NCBI GenBank assembly: GCA_946480925.1
Contig: CAMLLU010000026.1
Coordinates: forward strand, 1 to 64,000
Origin: an uncultured Rivibacter sp.
Lineage (GTDB): Bacteria; Pseudomonadota; Gammaproteobacteria; Burkholderiales; Burkholderiaceae
Direction: 5' to 3'
DNA: 64,000 nucleotides
Made by a program: the position numbers and the translations under genes. Under the pieces are notes generated by a model. The model was given only the letters and a program-made list of their open reading frames with translations. It was not told where the DNA came from and did no database searches. Position 1 is the stretch's first letter. Each line of letters opens with the position of its first letter. Below are positions 49,581-58,690 of the stretch, piece by piece.

Positions 49581-51332
49581 TCAGGGCTTGGGCAGCTTGA
49601 ACACCCACACCATGCCGCCCTGCTCGAGGTAGTTGACCTTCTTGGCCACGTCGCCCCCCCACAGCGGCACGGCACCGCCCCAGCCCGAGACGACGCTCAC
49701 GTACTGCACGCCGTCTTGTTGCCAGGTGACCGGCGGCGCCACCACGCCCGAGCCGGTCTGGAACTGCCAGACCACCTTGCCGGCCTTGGCATCGGCCGCC
49801 TTCAGGTAGCCCTCGGGCGTGCCCCAGAACACGAGGTTGCCACCGGTGGTGAGCACCCCGCCCCACAGCGGCGCGCCGTTCTTCTGTTCCCAGACGATCC
49901 TGCCGGTCTTGGGGTCGATGGCGCGCAGCGCGCCGATGTAGTCGTCGCTCAGCGTGCGGATGGTGAAGCCGGCGCCCAGGTAGGCCGCGCCCTTCTTGTA
50001 GGCGATGGGCTCGTTCCAGATGTCCATGCCCCATTCGTTGGCCGGCACGTAGAAGAGCTTCGTGTCGGGGCTGTAGGCCATGGGCATCTGGTTCTTGCCA
50101 CCCAGGAAGCTGGGGGCTGCGAACACCGTCTTGCCCTTGCCTTCGGTTGCAGAGGTGGGGTCACCGGGGCGGTTGTCGGCCACGTAGTTGGGGCGGCCGG
50201 TGGCGAGGTCGATGCTGGTGGCCCAGGTGACCTTGCGCACGAACGGGAAGGCGTTGACGAGCTTGCCGGTGGTGGCGTCGTTCACGTAGAAGAAGCCGTT
50301 GCGGTCGGCCTTGCCGCCCACGCGCTTGCCGTCCATGTCGAAGGTGACGAACTCGTTCACGCCGTCGAAGTCCCAGCCGTCGTTGGGCGTGTTCTGGTAG
50401 TGCCAGACGATCTTGCCGGTCTTCACGTCGATGGCCACCGTGGAGCACGAGTAGAGGTTGTCGCCCTTGCGCAGGTGGCTGTTCCACGGCGCGGGGTTGC
50501 CGGTGCCGAAGTAGGCGAGGCCCGTCTTCGCGTCGTAGGTGCCGCCCAGCCACGTGGCCGCGCCGCCGGTCTTCCACAGGTCGCCCGGCCAGCTCTTGCC
50601 GGCGGTGCCCGACACGCCGTTTTCCTTCTTGTTGCCATCGGGGTCGTAGGTGTAGCCCATGTGGCCTTCGACGGTGGGTCGCGTCCAGACGAGTGCGCCG
50701 GTCTTCGCATCGCGCGCTTCCACGCGGCCGACCACGCCGAACTCGCCGCCCGACACGCCGGTGAGCACGAGGCCGTTGACGATGAGCGGTGCGGCGCTCA
50801 TGGAATAGCCGGCCGCGTAGTCGTCGACCTTCTCCTTCCACACCACCTCGCCTGTGCCTTGGTCGAGCGCCACGAGCTGGGCGTCCAGCGTGCCGAAGAT
50901 CACCAGGTTGTCGTACAGCGCGGCACCGCGGTTGATGACGTCGCAGCACGGCATGATGCCGTCGGGCAGGCGGTGCTCGTACTTCCACAGCTTGCGGCCG
51001 GTGGCGGCGTCGAGCGCGAAGAGGCGCGAGTACGACGCGGTGACGAACATCCTGCCGTTGTGGATGACGGGCTGCGACTCCTGCCCGCGCTGCTTTTCGC
51101 CGCCGAATGAAAACGCCCAGGCGGGCACGAGCTTGCCCGCGTTGCCCGTGTTCACCTGCTTGAGCGGTGAGTAACGCTGGCCCTGCGTGCCCAGGCCCCA
51201 GCTCAGCACGTCGCCTCCGGTCCTGGCGTCGTTTTCGATCATCTGGCTGGTCACGCCCTCGGCGCTTGTCGCCTGATGGCCCAGCGATGCACAAGCCATC
51301 GCAATGAGGAAGGAAAGGTGCCGTGCCTGCAT
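49581..51332 (-). CDS. PQQ-dependent alcohol dehydrogenase, lanthanide-type signature
   Basis: A 583-residue periplasmic quinoprotein (signal to about residue 23, ATSA/EG). Eight-bladed propeller with W-motif repeats ([28 protein letters not shown]). It has the adjacent-Cys disulfide C129-C130 in [10 protein letters not shown], which contacts PQQ. The catalytic region is [12 protein letters not shown]321 is the catalytic Asp and D323, two residues on, is the extra carboxylate found in XoxF, ExaF and PedH and replaced by Ala or Ser in calcium enzymes. This predicts lanthanide dependence. Length and sequence are nearer ethanol-type (PedE/PedH/ExaF) enzymes than XoxF. AAGGAG lies 6 nt before the ATG; a sigma-54 promoter is at 51423. 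Confidence 0.9.
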   Translation of the reverse strand: MQARHLSFLIAMACASLGHQATSAEGVTSQMIENDARTGGDVLSWGLGTQGQRYSPLKQVNTGNAGKLVPAWAFSFGGEKQRGQESQPVIHNGRMFVTASYSRLFALDAATGRKLWKYEHRLPDGIMPCCDVINRGAALYDNLVIFGTLDAQLVALDQGTGEVVWKEKVDDYAAGYSMSAAPLIVNGLVLTGVSGGEFGVVGRVEARDAKTGALVWTRPTVEGHMGYTYDPDGNKKENGVSGTAGKSWPGDLWKTGGAATWLGGTYDAKTGLAYFGTGNPAPWNSHLRKGDNLYSCSTVAIDVKTGKIVWHYQNTPNDGWDFDGVNEFVTFDMDGKRVGGKADRNGFFYVNDATTGKLVNAFPFVRKVTWATSIDLATGRPNYVADNRPGDPTSATEGKGKTVFAAPSFLGGKNQMPMAYSPDTKLFYVPANEWGMDIWNEPIAYKKGAAYLGAGFTIRTLSDDYIGALRAIDPKTGRIVWEQKNGAPLWGGVLTTGGNLVFWGTPEGYLKAADAKAGKVVWQFQTGSGVVAPPVTWQQDGVQYVSVVSGWGGAVPLWGGDVAKKVNYLEQGGMVWVFKLPKP

Positions 51333-51422
51333 GTGTGTCTCCTTGGGGGGTGGCCTCTATGAATGAACATGCGCGCAGACGGCAGCGAGCCATCAGCCCG
51401 CCCGTGCGCCGCCAGGCGTTCG

Positions 51423-51438
51423 CGCAATCGCCATGCCA
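51423..51438 (-). promoter_or_regulatory. Sigma-54 (-24/-12) promoter of the PQQ alcohol dehydrogenase
   Basis: On the minus strand: TGGCATGGCGATTGCG, with GG and GC exactly 10 nt apart. The predicted transcript start near 51412 leaves a leader of about 80 nt. It is of the same type as the pedF promoter. Confidence 0.72.
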
Positions 51439-51508
51439 TTCGCAATGCCTGCTGAAGGCCGCAGGAAAGCGCGGGTTAGCCCGGTATGCGGGGCCCTGAG
51501 ACGAAGCA

Positions 51509-51535
51509 GCGGTTGCTGCGGACTGCAGCAACCGC
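51509..51535. promoter_or_regulatory. Inverted repeat upstream of the PQQ dehydrogenase promoter
   Basis: GCGGTTGCTGC and GCAGCAACCGC are perfect 11-nt arms with a 5-nt spacer, about 70-100 bp upstream of the -24 element at 51437. It is a candidate enhancer site for the sigma-54 activator. No plus-strand gene ends here for which it could be a terminator. The rest of 51440-51791 shows no other clear element. Confidence 0.4.
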
Positions 51536-51791
51536 CGTTGTCTTGTCGAGCGCTGCTACAGCATCGAACAGCATCAAGAGACGAACGTCATTTTTGAGCC
51601 CGGCTGCAACATCACCTTTGGTTTGCAAAAGAAACACGGCCTCTGCGGCACAGACTTCTGCAAAGCTCTCGGCCGCAGGACTTCTGATCGGGGTGGCGCA
51701 GGTGTGTCTCAGCGATCGGGGACCTGTGCTCTTCGTACGCAGCCAGCCGCAGGGAGGCTGTTCATTTCATCCACAGACAAAAAGGTTCAGC

Positions 51792-53021
51792 ATGCAGTGG
51801 AGTTCGTTTCGCACGTCGCGGTCTCGTCTTGATGCCGTCCGCACGTGCACCGCAGTAGCACAAGCCATCACGACCTCGCCCAGCCGCCTTCCGCGCTGGT
51901 CTGCCCGAGTAGCCGCCGGCCTGCTCGGTGCCTCGATCGCCTGTGCCGCCGTAGCGCAAGGCGCTTGGACGCGCATCGCCCCGGCCGGCGAGGCCCTGTC
52001 GCCCCGCTCAGCGCCGGTCGCAGCCGCCATCGGCTCGCAAGTCTTCGTGTTCGGGGGTGTGAAGGACGACTTCAGCACCGGCCAATACACGTTCTTCAAC
52101 GACCTGCATCACTTCGACGCGAACACGCGCCGGTGGTCGCTGCTCTCGCCGACCGGTGCGGCACCGGCCCCGCGGGCCCTGGCCGCGGCCGTGTCGGTGG
52201 AACACCGTCATCAGGTGGTGGTGTTCGGCGGCGTGAGCTACACCTCGGACCTCAGCAGCATCGTCACCTTCGACGATCTCTGGTCCTATGACACGCTGCG
52301 CAACCGCTGGACGCAGCTGCGCTCCGCGACGGCCGGCCCGATCGGGCGTGCGGGCCCGGCCATGTGGCAGGTGGGTGACCAGATCTTCGTGTTCGGCGGT
52401 GCCACTTCGTCGCAGCAGGCGCTGAACGACCTCTGGGCCTTCGACCTGCGTACCAGCCGCTGGACCCAGGTCACCGCCAATGGCGCAGCGGGCTCGCCAG
52501 TAGCTCGCTTCGAAGGCTATACCGGCACGGACGCCAGGATGGGCAAGCTGACGATCTTCGGCGGAATCACGGGGGCGGACACCGGCTTCGTGTCGAAGAA
52601 CGACACGTGGCAGTTCGACCTGCGCAGCCGCACCTGGGCGGAAGTGACACCGCAGTCCGGCACCAACGTCACTCCGGGCCGCAGCAGCGGTGCGGCGGCG
52701 AGCCTGGGCTCGTCACTGCTCATCCACGGCGGCGACGTGCCCGGTGGTTCGTCCGGCTGCGGCGCCGGTTTTCCGCAGAACCCGACCGACGAGCTGTGGC
52801 GCTTCGACCTCAAGCGCCTGCGCTGGGACAAGCTGACCCCGGGCGGCGACGCGGCACCGCGGCTCAAGCGCACGGCCGCCGTCAGCGTCGAGGGGCGCAT
52901 GCTCGTGTTCGGCGGCTACGACTTCTCGTGCCCGAATGGCGTGGGCTCCGGCCAGGTCTGGAATGAGGCGGTCTACTCGTATTCGCCGCTGCCGCACGAA
53001 GGACTTCAGCCCCGGCGCTGA
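51792..53021 (+). CDS. Exported kelch-repeat (galactose-oxidase-like propeller) protein
   Basis: A 409-residue protein. A long N-terminal part (about 55 residues) ends in a hydrophobic run (VAAGLLGASIACAAVAQGAW) serving as signal peptide. It is followed by about six kelch repeats, each with a GG doublet and spaced Tyr/Trp: VFVFGGVKDDFS, VVVFGGVSYTSD, IFVFGGATSS, LTIFGGITGAD, LLIHGGDVPGG, MLVFGGYDFSC, and W-containing partners (FDANTRRWSLLS, YDTLRNRWTQL). It is a beta-propeller for protein or carbohydrate contact; no copper-radical oxidase residues are apparent. It is divergent from the PQQ dehydrogenase. Confidence 0.82.
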   Translation: MQWSSFRTSRSRLDAVRTCTAVAQAITTSPSRLPRWSARVAAGLLGASIACAAVAQGAWTRIAPAGEALSPRSAPVAAAIGSQVFVFGGVKDDFSTGQYTFFNDLHHFDANTRRWSLLSPTGAAPAPRALAAAVSVEHRHQVVVFGGVSYTSDLSSIVTFDDLWSYDTLRNRWTQLRSATAGPIGRAGPAMWQVGDQIFVFGGATSSQQALNDLWAFDLRTSRWTQVTANGAAGSPVARFEGYTGTDARMGKLTIFGGITGADTGFVSKNDTWQFDLRSRTWAEVTPQSGTNVTPGRSSGAAASLGSSLLIHGGDVPGGSSGCGAGFPQNPTDELWRFDLKRLRWDKLTPGGDAAPRLKRTAAVSVEGRMLVFGGYDFSCPNGVGSGQVWNEAVYSYSPLPHEGLQPRR

Positions 53022-53028
53022 CGGTCGA

Positions 53029-53068
53029 GAAGGCCCGTGAGCTTCACCATGAAGGCTCACGGCCCTCT
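53029..53068. terminator. Bidirectional terminator hairpin between the kelch gene and uppP
   Basis: GGCCCGTGAGC, a loop, GCTCACGGCCC, then CTCTTG: a stem of about ten pairs with one mismatch between two convergent genes. The weak T-rich run on the plus side suggests termination of the kelch gene. Confidence 0.6.
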
Positions 53069-53163
53069 TGATCTTGAGTCAACGAAGGGCCGCCCCCGAG
53101 TTGACTCACCCCCTCGGAGGTCGGCGACGCCAGGCGTCGGTCTGGGGGCGCGCTCTCGCGGCC

Positions 53164-53985
53164 TCATGCGTGCCAGGTCACGGCTCCAGTCCACGCCGTG
53201 GCCAGCACGATGAGGCCGAACGCGATGCGATACCAGGCGAAGGGAATGAAGTCGTGCGTGGCCACGTAGCGCAGCAGCCAGCGCACGCAGACCCAGGCCG
53301 AAAGGAACGAGAACAGCAGCCCGATGGCGAAGATCGGCACGTCGGCCACCGACAGCAGCGCGCGCTCCTTGTAGAGGCTGTAGGCGCCCGCCCCCACCAG
53401 CGTGGGAATGGCCAGGAAGAAGCTGAATTCGGTGGCCGCCTTGCGCGACAGGCCCAGGAACATGGCGCCGATGATGGTGGCGCCCGAGCGGCTGGTGCCG
53501 GGCACCAGCGCGAAGCACTGCACGAGGCCGACCTTCAGCGCGTCCCACGGGCTCATGTCATCGACCTCGGCCACCGTCACGCGGGCGGGCCGCTTTTCGG
53601 CCCACAGGATCACCAGCCCGCCGAGGATGAAGGTGCTGGCCACCACCACGGGCGTGAAGAGATGCTCCTTGATGACCTTGCCCAGCAGGAGGCCGAGGAC
53701 GACCGCCGGCACGAAGGCCACCAGCACGTTGAGCGTGAAGCGTTGCGCGCGTGCGTCGGAGCCCAGACCCACCACCGTATCGCGCAGCCGCTGCCAGTAC
53801 ACGAGGATGATCGCGAACATCGCGCCGGTCTGGATCGCGATCTCGAACACCTTGATCTTGTCGCCGGTGAAGTCGAGCAGCGAGCCGGCCAGGATGAGGT
53901 GCCCGGTGCTCGAGATGGGCAGGAACTCGGTGAGCCCTTCGACGATGCCCATCAGGGCGGCCTTGATCCACAGCGTCAGATCCAA
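53164..53985 (-). CDS. uppP: Undecaprenyl-diphosphate phosphatase
   Basis: An integral membrane enzyme that dephosphorylates undecaprenyl-PP to recycle the lipid carrier for peptidoglycan and O-antigen; it also gives bacitracin tolerance. It has 273 residues. The two conserved motifs are [19 protein letters not shown] (with the ExxxE region) and the P-loop-like [10 protein letters not shown]. There are eight hydrophobic segments. It appears monocistronic. Confidence 0.96.
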   Translation of the reverse strand: MDLTLWIKAALMGIVEGLTEFLPISSTGHLILAGSLLDFTGDKIKVFEIAIQTGAMFAIILVYWQRLRDTVVGLGSDARAQRFTLNVLVAFVPAVVLGLLLGKVIKEHLFTPVVVASTFILGGLVILWAEKRPARVTVAEVDDMSPWDALKVGLVQCFALVPGTSRSGATIIGAMFLGLSRKAATEFSFFLAIPTLVGAGAYSLYKERALLSVADVPIFAIGLLFSFLSAWVCVRWLLRYVATHDFIPFAWYRIAFGLIVLATAWTGAVTWHA

Positions 53986-54213
53986 TGCAAAACTCCTGCG
54001 CTAAGCGCCGGGCCGCGCGGCCCGGCAAAGCGCGGCATCTTAAGCGGGCCGAATGAAGGCCCGACGGCGCTGCAGCAACATCGAACACGTCTTGCCGATT
54101 GCACCGCGCACAATGCCGCCGGCCCGCCACTGAAACCGTAGCGCGCAGGCACTGGCGGCCGGTGAATGGCCAAAGCCCCAGCCTTGACCTCGGGCACTCC
54201 CCCGCCTACATTA

Positions 54214-54227
54214 CTGACCGGTCAGTC
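54214..54227. promoter_or_regulatory. TetR-type operator palindrome
   Basis: ACTGACCGGTCAGT is a perfect 14-bp palindrome 45 nt before the TetR gene's ATG, with a further half-site (CAGTTACTGG) beside it. The position fits autorepression. The rest of 53986-54271 has no gene and separates uppP from this divergent unit. Confidence 0.7.
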
Positions 54228-54271
54228 AGTTACTGGGCCGCCACAAACCGGCTGCCCTTGTTGTTGTGCCG

Positions 54272-54955
54272 ATGTCGCGCGCCACCCCCTCCCGCCAACG
54301 ACGCAAGGAAGCCCGCCCGCAAGAGCTGCTCGATGCGGCACTGGGCCTATTCGTCGAAAAAGGCTTCGCCGCCACCCGCTCCGAGGAGGTGGCAGCCCGC
54401 GCGGGCGTCTCCAAGGGCACGCTGTACCTCTACTACCCCAGCAAGGAAGAGCTGCTCAAGGCCGTGGTGCGCGAGAACCTCTCCGGCCTCATCGCCGAAG
54501 GCATCGGCATCGCCGAGCAGTTCGAGGGCCCGGCTTCGGATCTGGTGGCCCTGCTGCTCAACACCTGGTGGGAGCGCGTGGGCGAATCGCCGGCTTCGGG
54601 CATCTTCAAGATCATCATCACTGAGGTCGGCAACTTCCCGGACCTGGCGCTCTTCTACACCGAGGAAGTGATCCGCCCGGCACGCGTGCTGTTCGGCAAG
54701 GTCCTGCAGCGCGGCATCGATTCAGGGGAATTCCGCCCGGTGGCGGTCAACGACGCCGTGCACGTGCTGATCTTTCCGCTGCTGATGCTGTGCCTGAACA
54801 AGCATGCGGTGGGCGCCTGCCACGTCGAGGCGAACCTCGAGCCCAGGCACTTCATCGCCACGCACGTCGACGTGGTGCTGCGCGGCCTGCAGGCGCCAGG
54901 CACGGCCTTGTCCGGCGTCAAGGCGGGCGGCAAACGTGCAACACAGCCCCAATAA
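54272..54955 (+). CDS. TetR/AcrR-family transcriptional regulator
   Basis: A 227-residue repressor. The HTH is in AALGLFVEKGFAATRSEEVAARAGVSKGTLYLYYPSKEELLKAVV, the classic TetR N-terminal domain (visible as LFVEKGFAATRSEEVAARAG and SKGTLYLYYPSKEELLKAVV). The helical C-terminal domain senses a ligand. The start at ATG 54272 is preferred over GTG 54266. A palindromic operator lies upstream. It heads a run with pcm, a rhodanese and tolC, so it may control an envelope or efflux function through tolC. Confidence 0.93.
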   Translation: MSRATPSRQRRKEARPQELLDAALGLFVEKGFAATRSEEVAARAGVSKGTLYLYYPSKEELLKAVVRENLSGLIAEGIGIAEQFEGPASDLVALLLNTWWERVGESPASGIFKIIITEVGNFPDLALFYTEEVIRPARVLFGKVLQRGIDSGEFRPVAVNDAVHVLIFPLLMLCLNKHAVGACHVEANLEPRHFIATHVDVVLRGLQAPGTALSGVKAGGKRATQPQ

Positions 54956-54993
54956 AATCGCGCGCTTTGCACCACTCCGCCTCACCGACCGCC

Positions 54994-55647
54994 ATGAACA
55001 TCGAACAAGCCCGCTTCAACATGATCGAGCAGCAGATCCGCCCGTGGGACGTGCTCGACACCTCGGTGCTCTCCCTGCTGGCAGTGGTCAAGCGCGAAGA
55101 CTTCGTGCCCGCCCAGCACCGCGCGCTGGCCTTCACGGACCTCGAAGTGCCCCTTCCCGGCGGGCAGACCATGCTGGCGCCCAGGATGGAAGCGCGCCTG
55201 CTGCAGGAGCTGGCTCCCGCCAAGCACGAGAAGGTGCTCGAGGTGGGCGCGGGCAGCGGCTACATGGCAGCACTGCTGGCGCACAAGGCACAGCGCGTCA
55301 TCACGCTGGAGATCCGCCCCGAGCTGGTGGCGCTGGCGCGCAGCAACCTGCACCGCGCGGCCGTGGTCAACGTCGAGGTGCGCGAGGCCGACGGCGCGCA
55401 GGGCCTGCCCGCCGAGGCGCCGTTCGATGCGATCGCCCTGTCGGGCTCCGTGGCCGAAGTACCGCAGGTGCTGTTCGACCAGCTCAAGGTGGGCGGCCGC
55501 CTGATCGCCGTCATCGGCGACGAGCCCGTGATGCGCGCCACGCTGTTCACCAAGGTGAGCGAGCACGACGTGCGCTCCACCTACCTCTTCGACACCGTGG
55601 CACAGCGCCTGGAGCGCTTCCCGGCGCCGACCCGCTTCACCTTCTGA
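54994..55647 (+). CDS. pcm: Protein-L-isoaspartate O-methyltransferase family protein
   Basis: A 217-residue SAM-dependent methyltransferase of the PIMT family, repairing isoaspartyl residues. Motif I is EKVLEVGAGSGYMAALLA. The family's pre-motif regions REDFVPAQHRALAFTDLEVP and GGQTMLAPRMEARLLQEL are present. The acceptor-side residues are less typical than in E. coli Pcm (QTMLAPRM in place of QTISQPYM). Betaproteobacteria carry this form upstream of tolC. It is in the TetR-pcm-rhodanese-tolC run. Confidence 0.88.
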   Translation: MNIEQARFNMIEQQIRPWDVLDTSVLSLLAVVKREDFVPAQHRALAFTDLEVPLPGGQTMLAPRMEARLLQELAPAKHEKVLEVGAGSGYMAALLAHKAQRVITLEIRPELVALARSNLHRAAVVNVEVREADGAQGLPAEAPFDAIALSGSVAEVPQVLFDQLKVGGRLIAVIGDEPVMRATLFTKVSEHDVRSTYLFDTVAQRLERFPAPTRFTF

Positions 55648-55657
55648 ACGCACGCAC

Positions 55658-55996
55658 ATGCAGCAGGTAGCCGTCCGCGACGTCAAGGCACTGATCGAGT
55701 CTTTCGAGGCCGGCAGCCAGCCCGTGCTGCTGGACGTGCGCGAGCCCTGGGAGGTACAGCTCGCCTCGCTGCAGCTGCCCGGCGTGCGCACGGTCCACAT
55801 TCCGATGCGCGAGGTGCCGCAGCGCCTGCACGAGCTCGACGCGTCGCAGCCCATCCTCGCTTTGTGCCACCACGGCATGCGAAGCCTGCAGGTCGTCGCA
55901 TTCCTGCAGCGCGAGGGTTTCGAGTGCCTGTACAACGTCGCCGGCGGCATCGCCGCATGGTCCCACGAGGTCGATGCGTCGGTGCCGACCTACTAG
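55658..55996 (+). CDS. Single-domain rhodanese-like sulfurtransferase
   Basis: A 112-residue protein with the complete rhodanese fold: QPVLLDVREPWEVQ (b2 and CH2A-like), then ILALCHHGMRS with the catalytic Cys in a six-residue loop, and FECLYNVAGGIAAWS. It is a cytoplasmic, GlpE-like sulfur carrier or sulfurtransferase. It starts 10 nt after the pcm stop and precedes tolC by 40 nt. Confidence 0.93.
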   Translation: MQQVAVRDVKALIESFEAGSQPVLLDVREPWEVQLASLQLPGVRTVHIPMREVPQRLHELDASQPILALCHHGMRSLQVVAFLQREGFECLYNVAGGIAAWSHEVDASVPTY

Positions 55997-56036
55997 GTCT
56001 TGTGTTGACACCAACCACAACGAGGAAGCCACTCCC

Positions 56037-57395
56037 ATGCCCGCTGCGATCCGCCTGCCTGCCCTGAGTCGCCTGATGCTGGCCTGCGTTGCCGCGTTCG
56101 GCGCCGCCTCCGTGGCGCAAGCCCAGAGCCTGGCCGAGCTGTACGAGGCCGCGCGCGGCTATGACGCGACCTATCTGGCTGCACGCGCACAGGCGGACTC
56201 GGCCCAGTACCGGGCCGAGCAGGTGCATGCGCTGCGCCGGCCGCAGGTGAATGCCACGCTCAATGCGGCTCGCAGCACCAACGAACAACCAAGCGTCTCC
56301 ACCCCCGGCGAAAGCACGGTGCGCTCATCGAGCGCGGCCATCAACGCCACGCAAAGCCTGTTCAACCGCGCCAACGACGCCACCATTGCGCAGGCCGACA
56401 AGGCGCTGGAATCAGCCCAGGCCGATCTGCAGACCGCCGAGCAGGATCTGATCGTGCGTGTGGCACAGGCCTATTTCGACGTGTTGGCCGCACAGGATGC
56501 GCTGGCTACCGCACAGGCCAACAAGACGGGTATTTCGGAACAGCTGGCCTCGGCCAAACGCAACTTCGAGGTCGGCACCGCCACCATCACAGACACACGT
56601 GAAGCGCAAGCCCGCTTCGATTTGTCCACCGCCCAGGAGATTGCCGCCACGAATGATTTGCTGACCAAGCGCATCGCGCTGGACCAGTTGATCGGACGCT
56701 CTGGCGTAGCGCCCAGGCCTCTGGCCACGCCGGTGGCGCTGCCACCGGTTTCACCGGGCTCGGTGGATGACTGGGTTGTCAGCGCAGAGCAGGCGCCGGG
56801 TGTACGCAAGGCACGCGTGGGCTATGAAGTCGCCCAGCTCGAGACCGATAAAGCACGCGCCGGCCACCTGCCGACCGTGGGATTGAGCGCCGGCTACACC
56901 AAGGGGCACAGCAACCTTCGCTTCGAGCCGACAAGCGGTGGCTCGGTGAGTGCATCCGGCCCGCTCACTCAATCGAGCATCGGCGTCACGGTCAACATTC
57001 CCCTGTTCGCCGGCTTCGCCACGCAGAACCGCATCAAGGAAACGCTGCTGCTCGAAGAGCAGGCCCGCAACAACCTCGAGGCCGTGCGCCGCACGGTGGC
57101 TCAATCCACCCGCCAGGTGTTCTTCGGCGTGCAGTCCGGCCAGGCCCAGGTGCAGGCCCTCGAGGCGGCCGAAGCCTCCAGCAAGCTCGCGCTCGAGGCC
57201 ACCCAGCTCGGCTACCGCGTGGGCGTGCGCGTCAACCTCGACGTGCTGAATGCGCAGACGCAGCTCTTCACCACGCAGCGCGACCTCGCCAAGGCCCGCT
57301 ACGACGTGGTGGTCAACAGCCTCAGGCTGCGCCAGGCCGCCGGCACCCTGAACCCCGGCGACGTGAACGCCGTCAACCAGCTGATCGCACGCTAG
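56037..57395 (+). CDS. tolC: TolC-family outer-membrane efflux channel
   Basis: A 452-residue protein with a signal peptide (LMLACVAAFGAASVAQAQS). It has the two-fold TolC repeat: SLAELYEAARGYDATYLAAR starts the first half, FNRANDATIAQADKALESAQADLQ forms coiled-coil helices, and NIPLFAGFATQNRIKETLLLEEQARNN mirrors it in the second half (IPLFAGF motif). It forms the trimeric outer-membrane tunnel for type I secretion and RND efflux. Its 3' end overlaps the convergent waaA by 23 nt. Confidence 0.94.
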   Translation: MPAAIRLPALSRLMLACVAAFGAASVAQAQSLAELYEAARGYDATYLAARAQADSAQYRAEQVHALRRPQVNATLNAARSTNEQPSVSTPGESTVRSSSAAINATQSLFNRANDATIAQADKALESAQADLQTAEQDLIVRVAQAYFDVLAAQDALATAQANKTGISEQLASAKRNFEVGTATITDTREAQARFDLSTAQEIAATNDLLTKRIALDQLIGRSGVAPRPLATPVALPPVSPGSVDDWVVSAEQAPGVRKARVGYEVAQLETDKARAGHLPTVGLSAGYTKGHSNLRFEPTSGGSVSASGPLTQSSIGVTVNIPLFAGFATQNRIKETLLLEEQARNNLEAVRRTVAQSTRQVFFGVQSGQAQVQALEAAEASSKLALEATQLGYRVGVRVNLDVLNAQTQLFTTQRDLAKARYDVVVNSLRLRQAAGTLNPGDVNAVNQLIAR

Positions 57396-58689
57396 CCGCC
57401 AGCACCGCACTGGCGATGCGGCCTGCCGCGCCGCGGTGCGCGGCGGCAAAGCCCAGCGCACGCCCGGCCATGCCGCTGTGTGCGGCGGCATCACTCGCCA
57501 GGCGCACCGCGGCGACCACGCCTTCGTCGAGCGTGTCCACGCGCTGCGATGCACCGGCCGCGATGGAAAGCTCGGCCGCCAGCTCGAAATTGAAGGTGTG
57601 CGGCCCCATCACCACCGGGCAGCCGCAGGCCGCAGCTTCGATGAGGTTCTGCCCACCCAGCGGCGCAAAGCTGCCACCCAACAAGGCAGCGTCGGCCGCC
57701 GCGTAGTAGGCCGGCATCTCGCCCATCGAGTCGCCCAGCCACACGTCGGCGGCCAGCGCTGCGGCGTCGGGCGTGTCGTCGGCCCAGGCAGAGCGGCGCG
57801 AAAGTGAAAGTCCCTGCCGCAACACCAGCTGCGCGACTTCATCGAAACGCTGCGGGTGGCGCGGCACCAGCAGCAGCCGAGGCCTTGGCGCCGACAAGGC
57901 GCTCCAGGCCTGCAGCAGCGGAGCTTCTTCGCCTTCGCGCGTGCTGGCCGCCAGCACCACCGGCCCGCCCGACACGGCATGCCACTGCTCGCCGAGAGCC
58001 AGCATGGCTGCGTCGGGCGCCATGTCGAACTTGAGGTTGCCCAGCACGCTGACGTTGGGCGCCCCCGCCTGACGCAGCCGCTCGGCGTCGCCTTCGGTCT
58101 GCGCCAGCACGGCGGTGAAGCTCTCGATGGCCGGGCGCAGCACGACATGGAGGCGCTGCGCCTGCCGCAGGCTCTTGTCGCTCAGGCGTGCGTTGGCCAG
58201 CACCATCGGCACCCCGGCCTCGCGCGCGGCCAGCAGCAGGTTGGGCCACACCTCGGTTTCCATCAGCACGCCGACCGATGGGCGGAACTGCGCGAAAAAG
58301 CGCCGTACCACGCCGGGCGTGTCGTAGGGCAGCCAGACCTGCTTGTCCTGCGGCCCCAGCAGCTCGGCACCAGCCGTGCGACCCGTGGCAGTGCCGTGCG
58401 TGAGCAGCAGCCGCAAGCCCGGCCGCTGCTGGCGCAGCGCGGCAATCAACGCAGCCGCGGCACGCGTTTCACCCAGAGACACCGCATGCACCCACACCCA
58501 GCCGGCACTCGGCGCCCCGCTGTAGGCCCCAAGCCGCTCGCCGACCGCATGGCGGTACAGCGGCTCGGCCCGACCGCGCCACCACAGGCGGGCCACGTAC
58601 AAGGGGGTGAGCGCGCGCAGCAGGCCGTTGTAGCCGGCGCGTGCCAGGCGTTGTTTCACGGTGGGCATCGTGGCGACAGCGGCAGCCAT
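57373..58689 (-). CDS. waaA: 3-deoxy-D-manno-octulosonic acid (Kdo) transferase
   Basis: Transfers Kdo from CMP-Kdo to lipid IVA at the inner membrane. A 438-residue GT-B enzyme (GT30): N-terminal anchor segment, VWVHAVSLGETRAAAALI, VLMETEVWPNLLLAAREAGVP, VLAASTREGEE, and the CMP-Kdo-binding LLGGSFAPLGGQNLIEAAACG. The start at 58689 lies 1 nt after the waaC stop; longer (58707) and shorter (58668) starts are possible. It lies in a waaC-waaA pair and overlaps tolC tail to tail. Confidence 0.95.
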   Translation of the reverse strand: MAAAVATMPTVKQRLARAGYNGLLRALTPLYVARLWWRGRAEPLYRHAVGERLGAYSGAPSAGWVWVHAVSLGETRAAAALIAALRQQRPGLRLLLTHGTATGRTAGAELLGPQDKQVWLPYDTPGVVRRFFAQFRPSVGVLMETEVWPNLLLAAREAGVPMVLANARLSDKSLRQAQRLHVVLRPAIESFTAVLAQTEGDAERLRQAGAPNVSVLGNLKFDMAPDAAMLALGEQWHAVSGGPVVLAASTREGEEAPLLQAWSALSAPRPRLLLVPRHPQRFDEVAQLVLRQGLSLSRRSAWADDTPDAAALAADVWLGDSMGEMPAYYAAADAALLGGSFAPLGGQNLIEAAACGCPVVMGPHTFNFELAAELSIAAGASQRVDTLDEGVVAAVRLASDAAAHSGMAGRALGFAAAHRGAAGRIASAVLAASVRSAG

Positions 58690-58690
58690 G

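Noticed and set aside
53085..53160. GC-rich CCGCCCCCGAG...CCCCCTCGGAGG stretch as a third cassette copy
   Set aside because: It shares only short GC-rich words with the 117-nt cassette, lacks the HPVSTC-coding start and is not next to a start codon.
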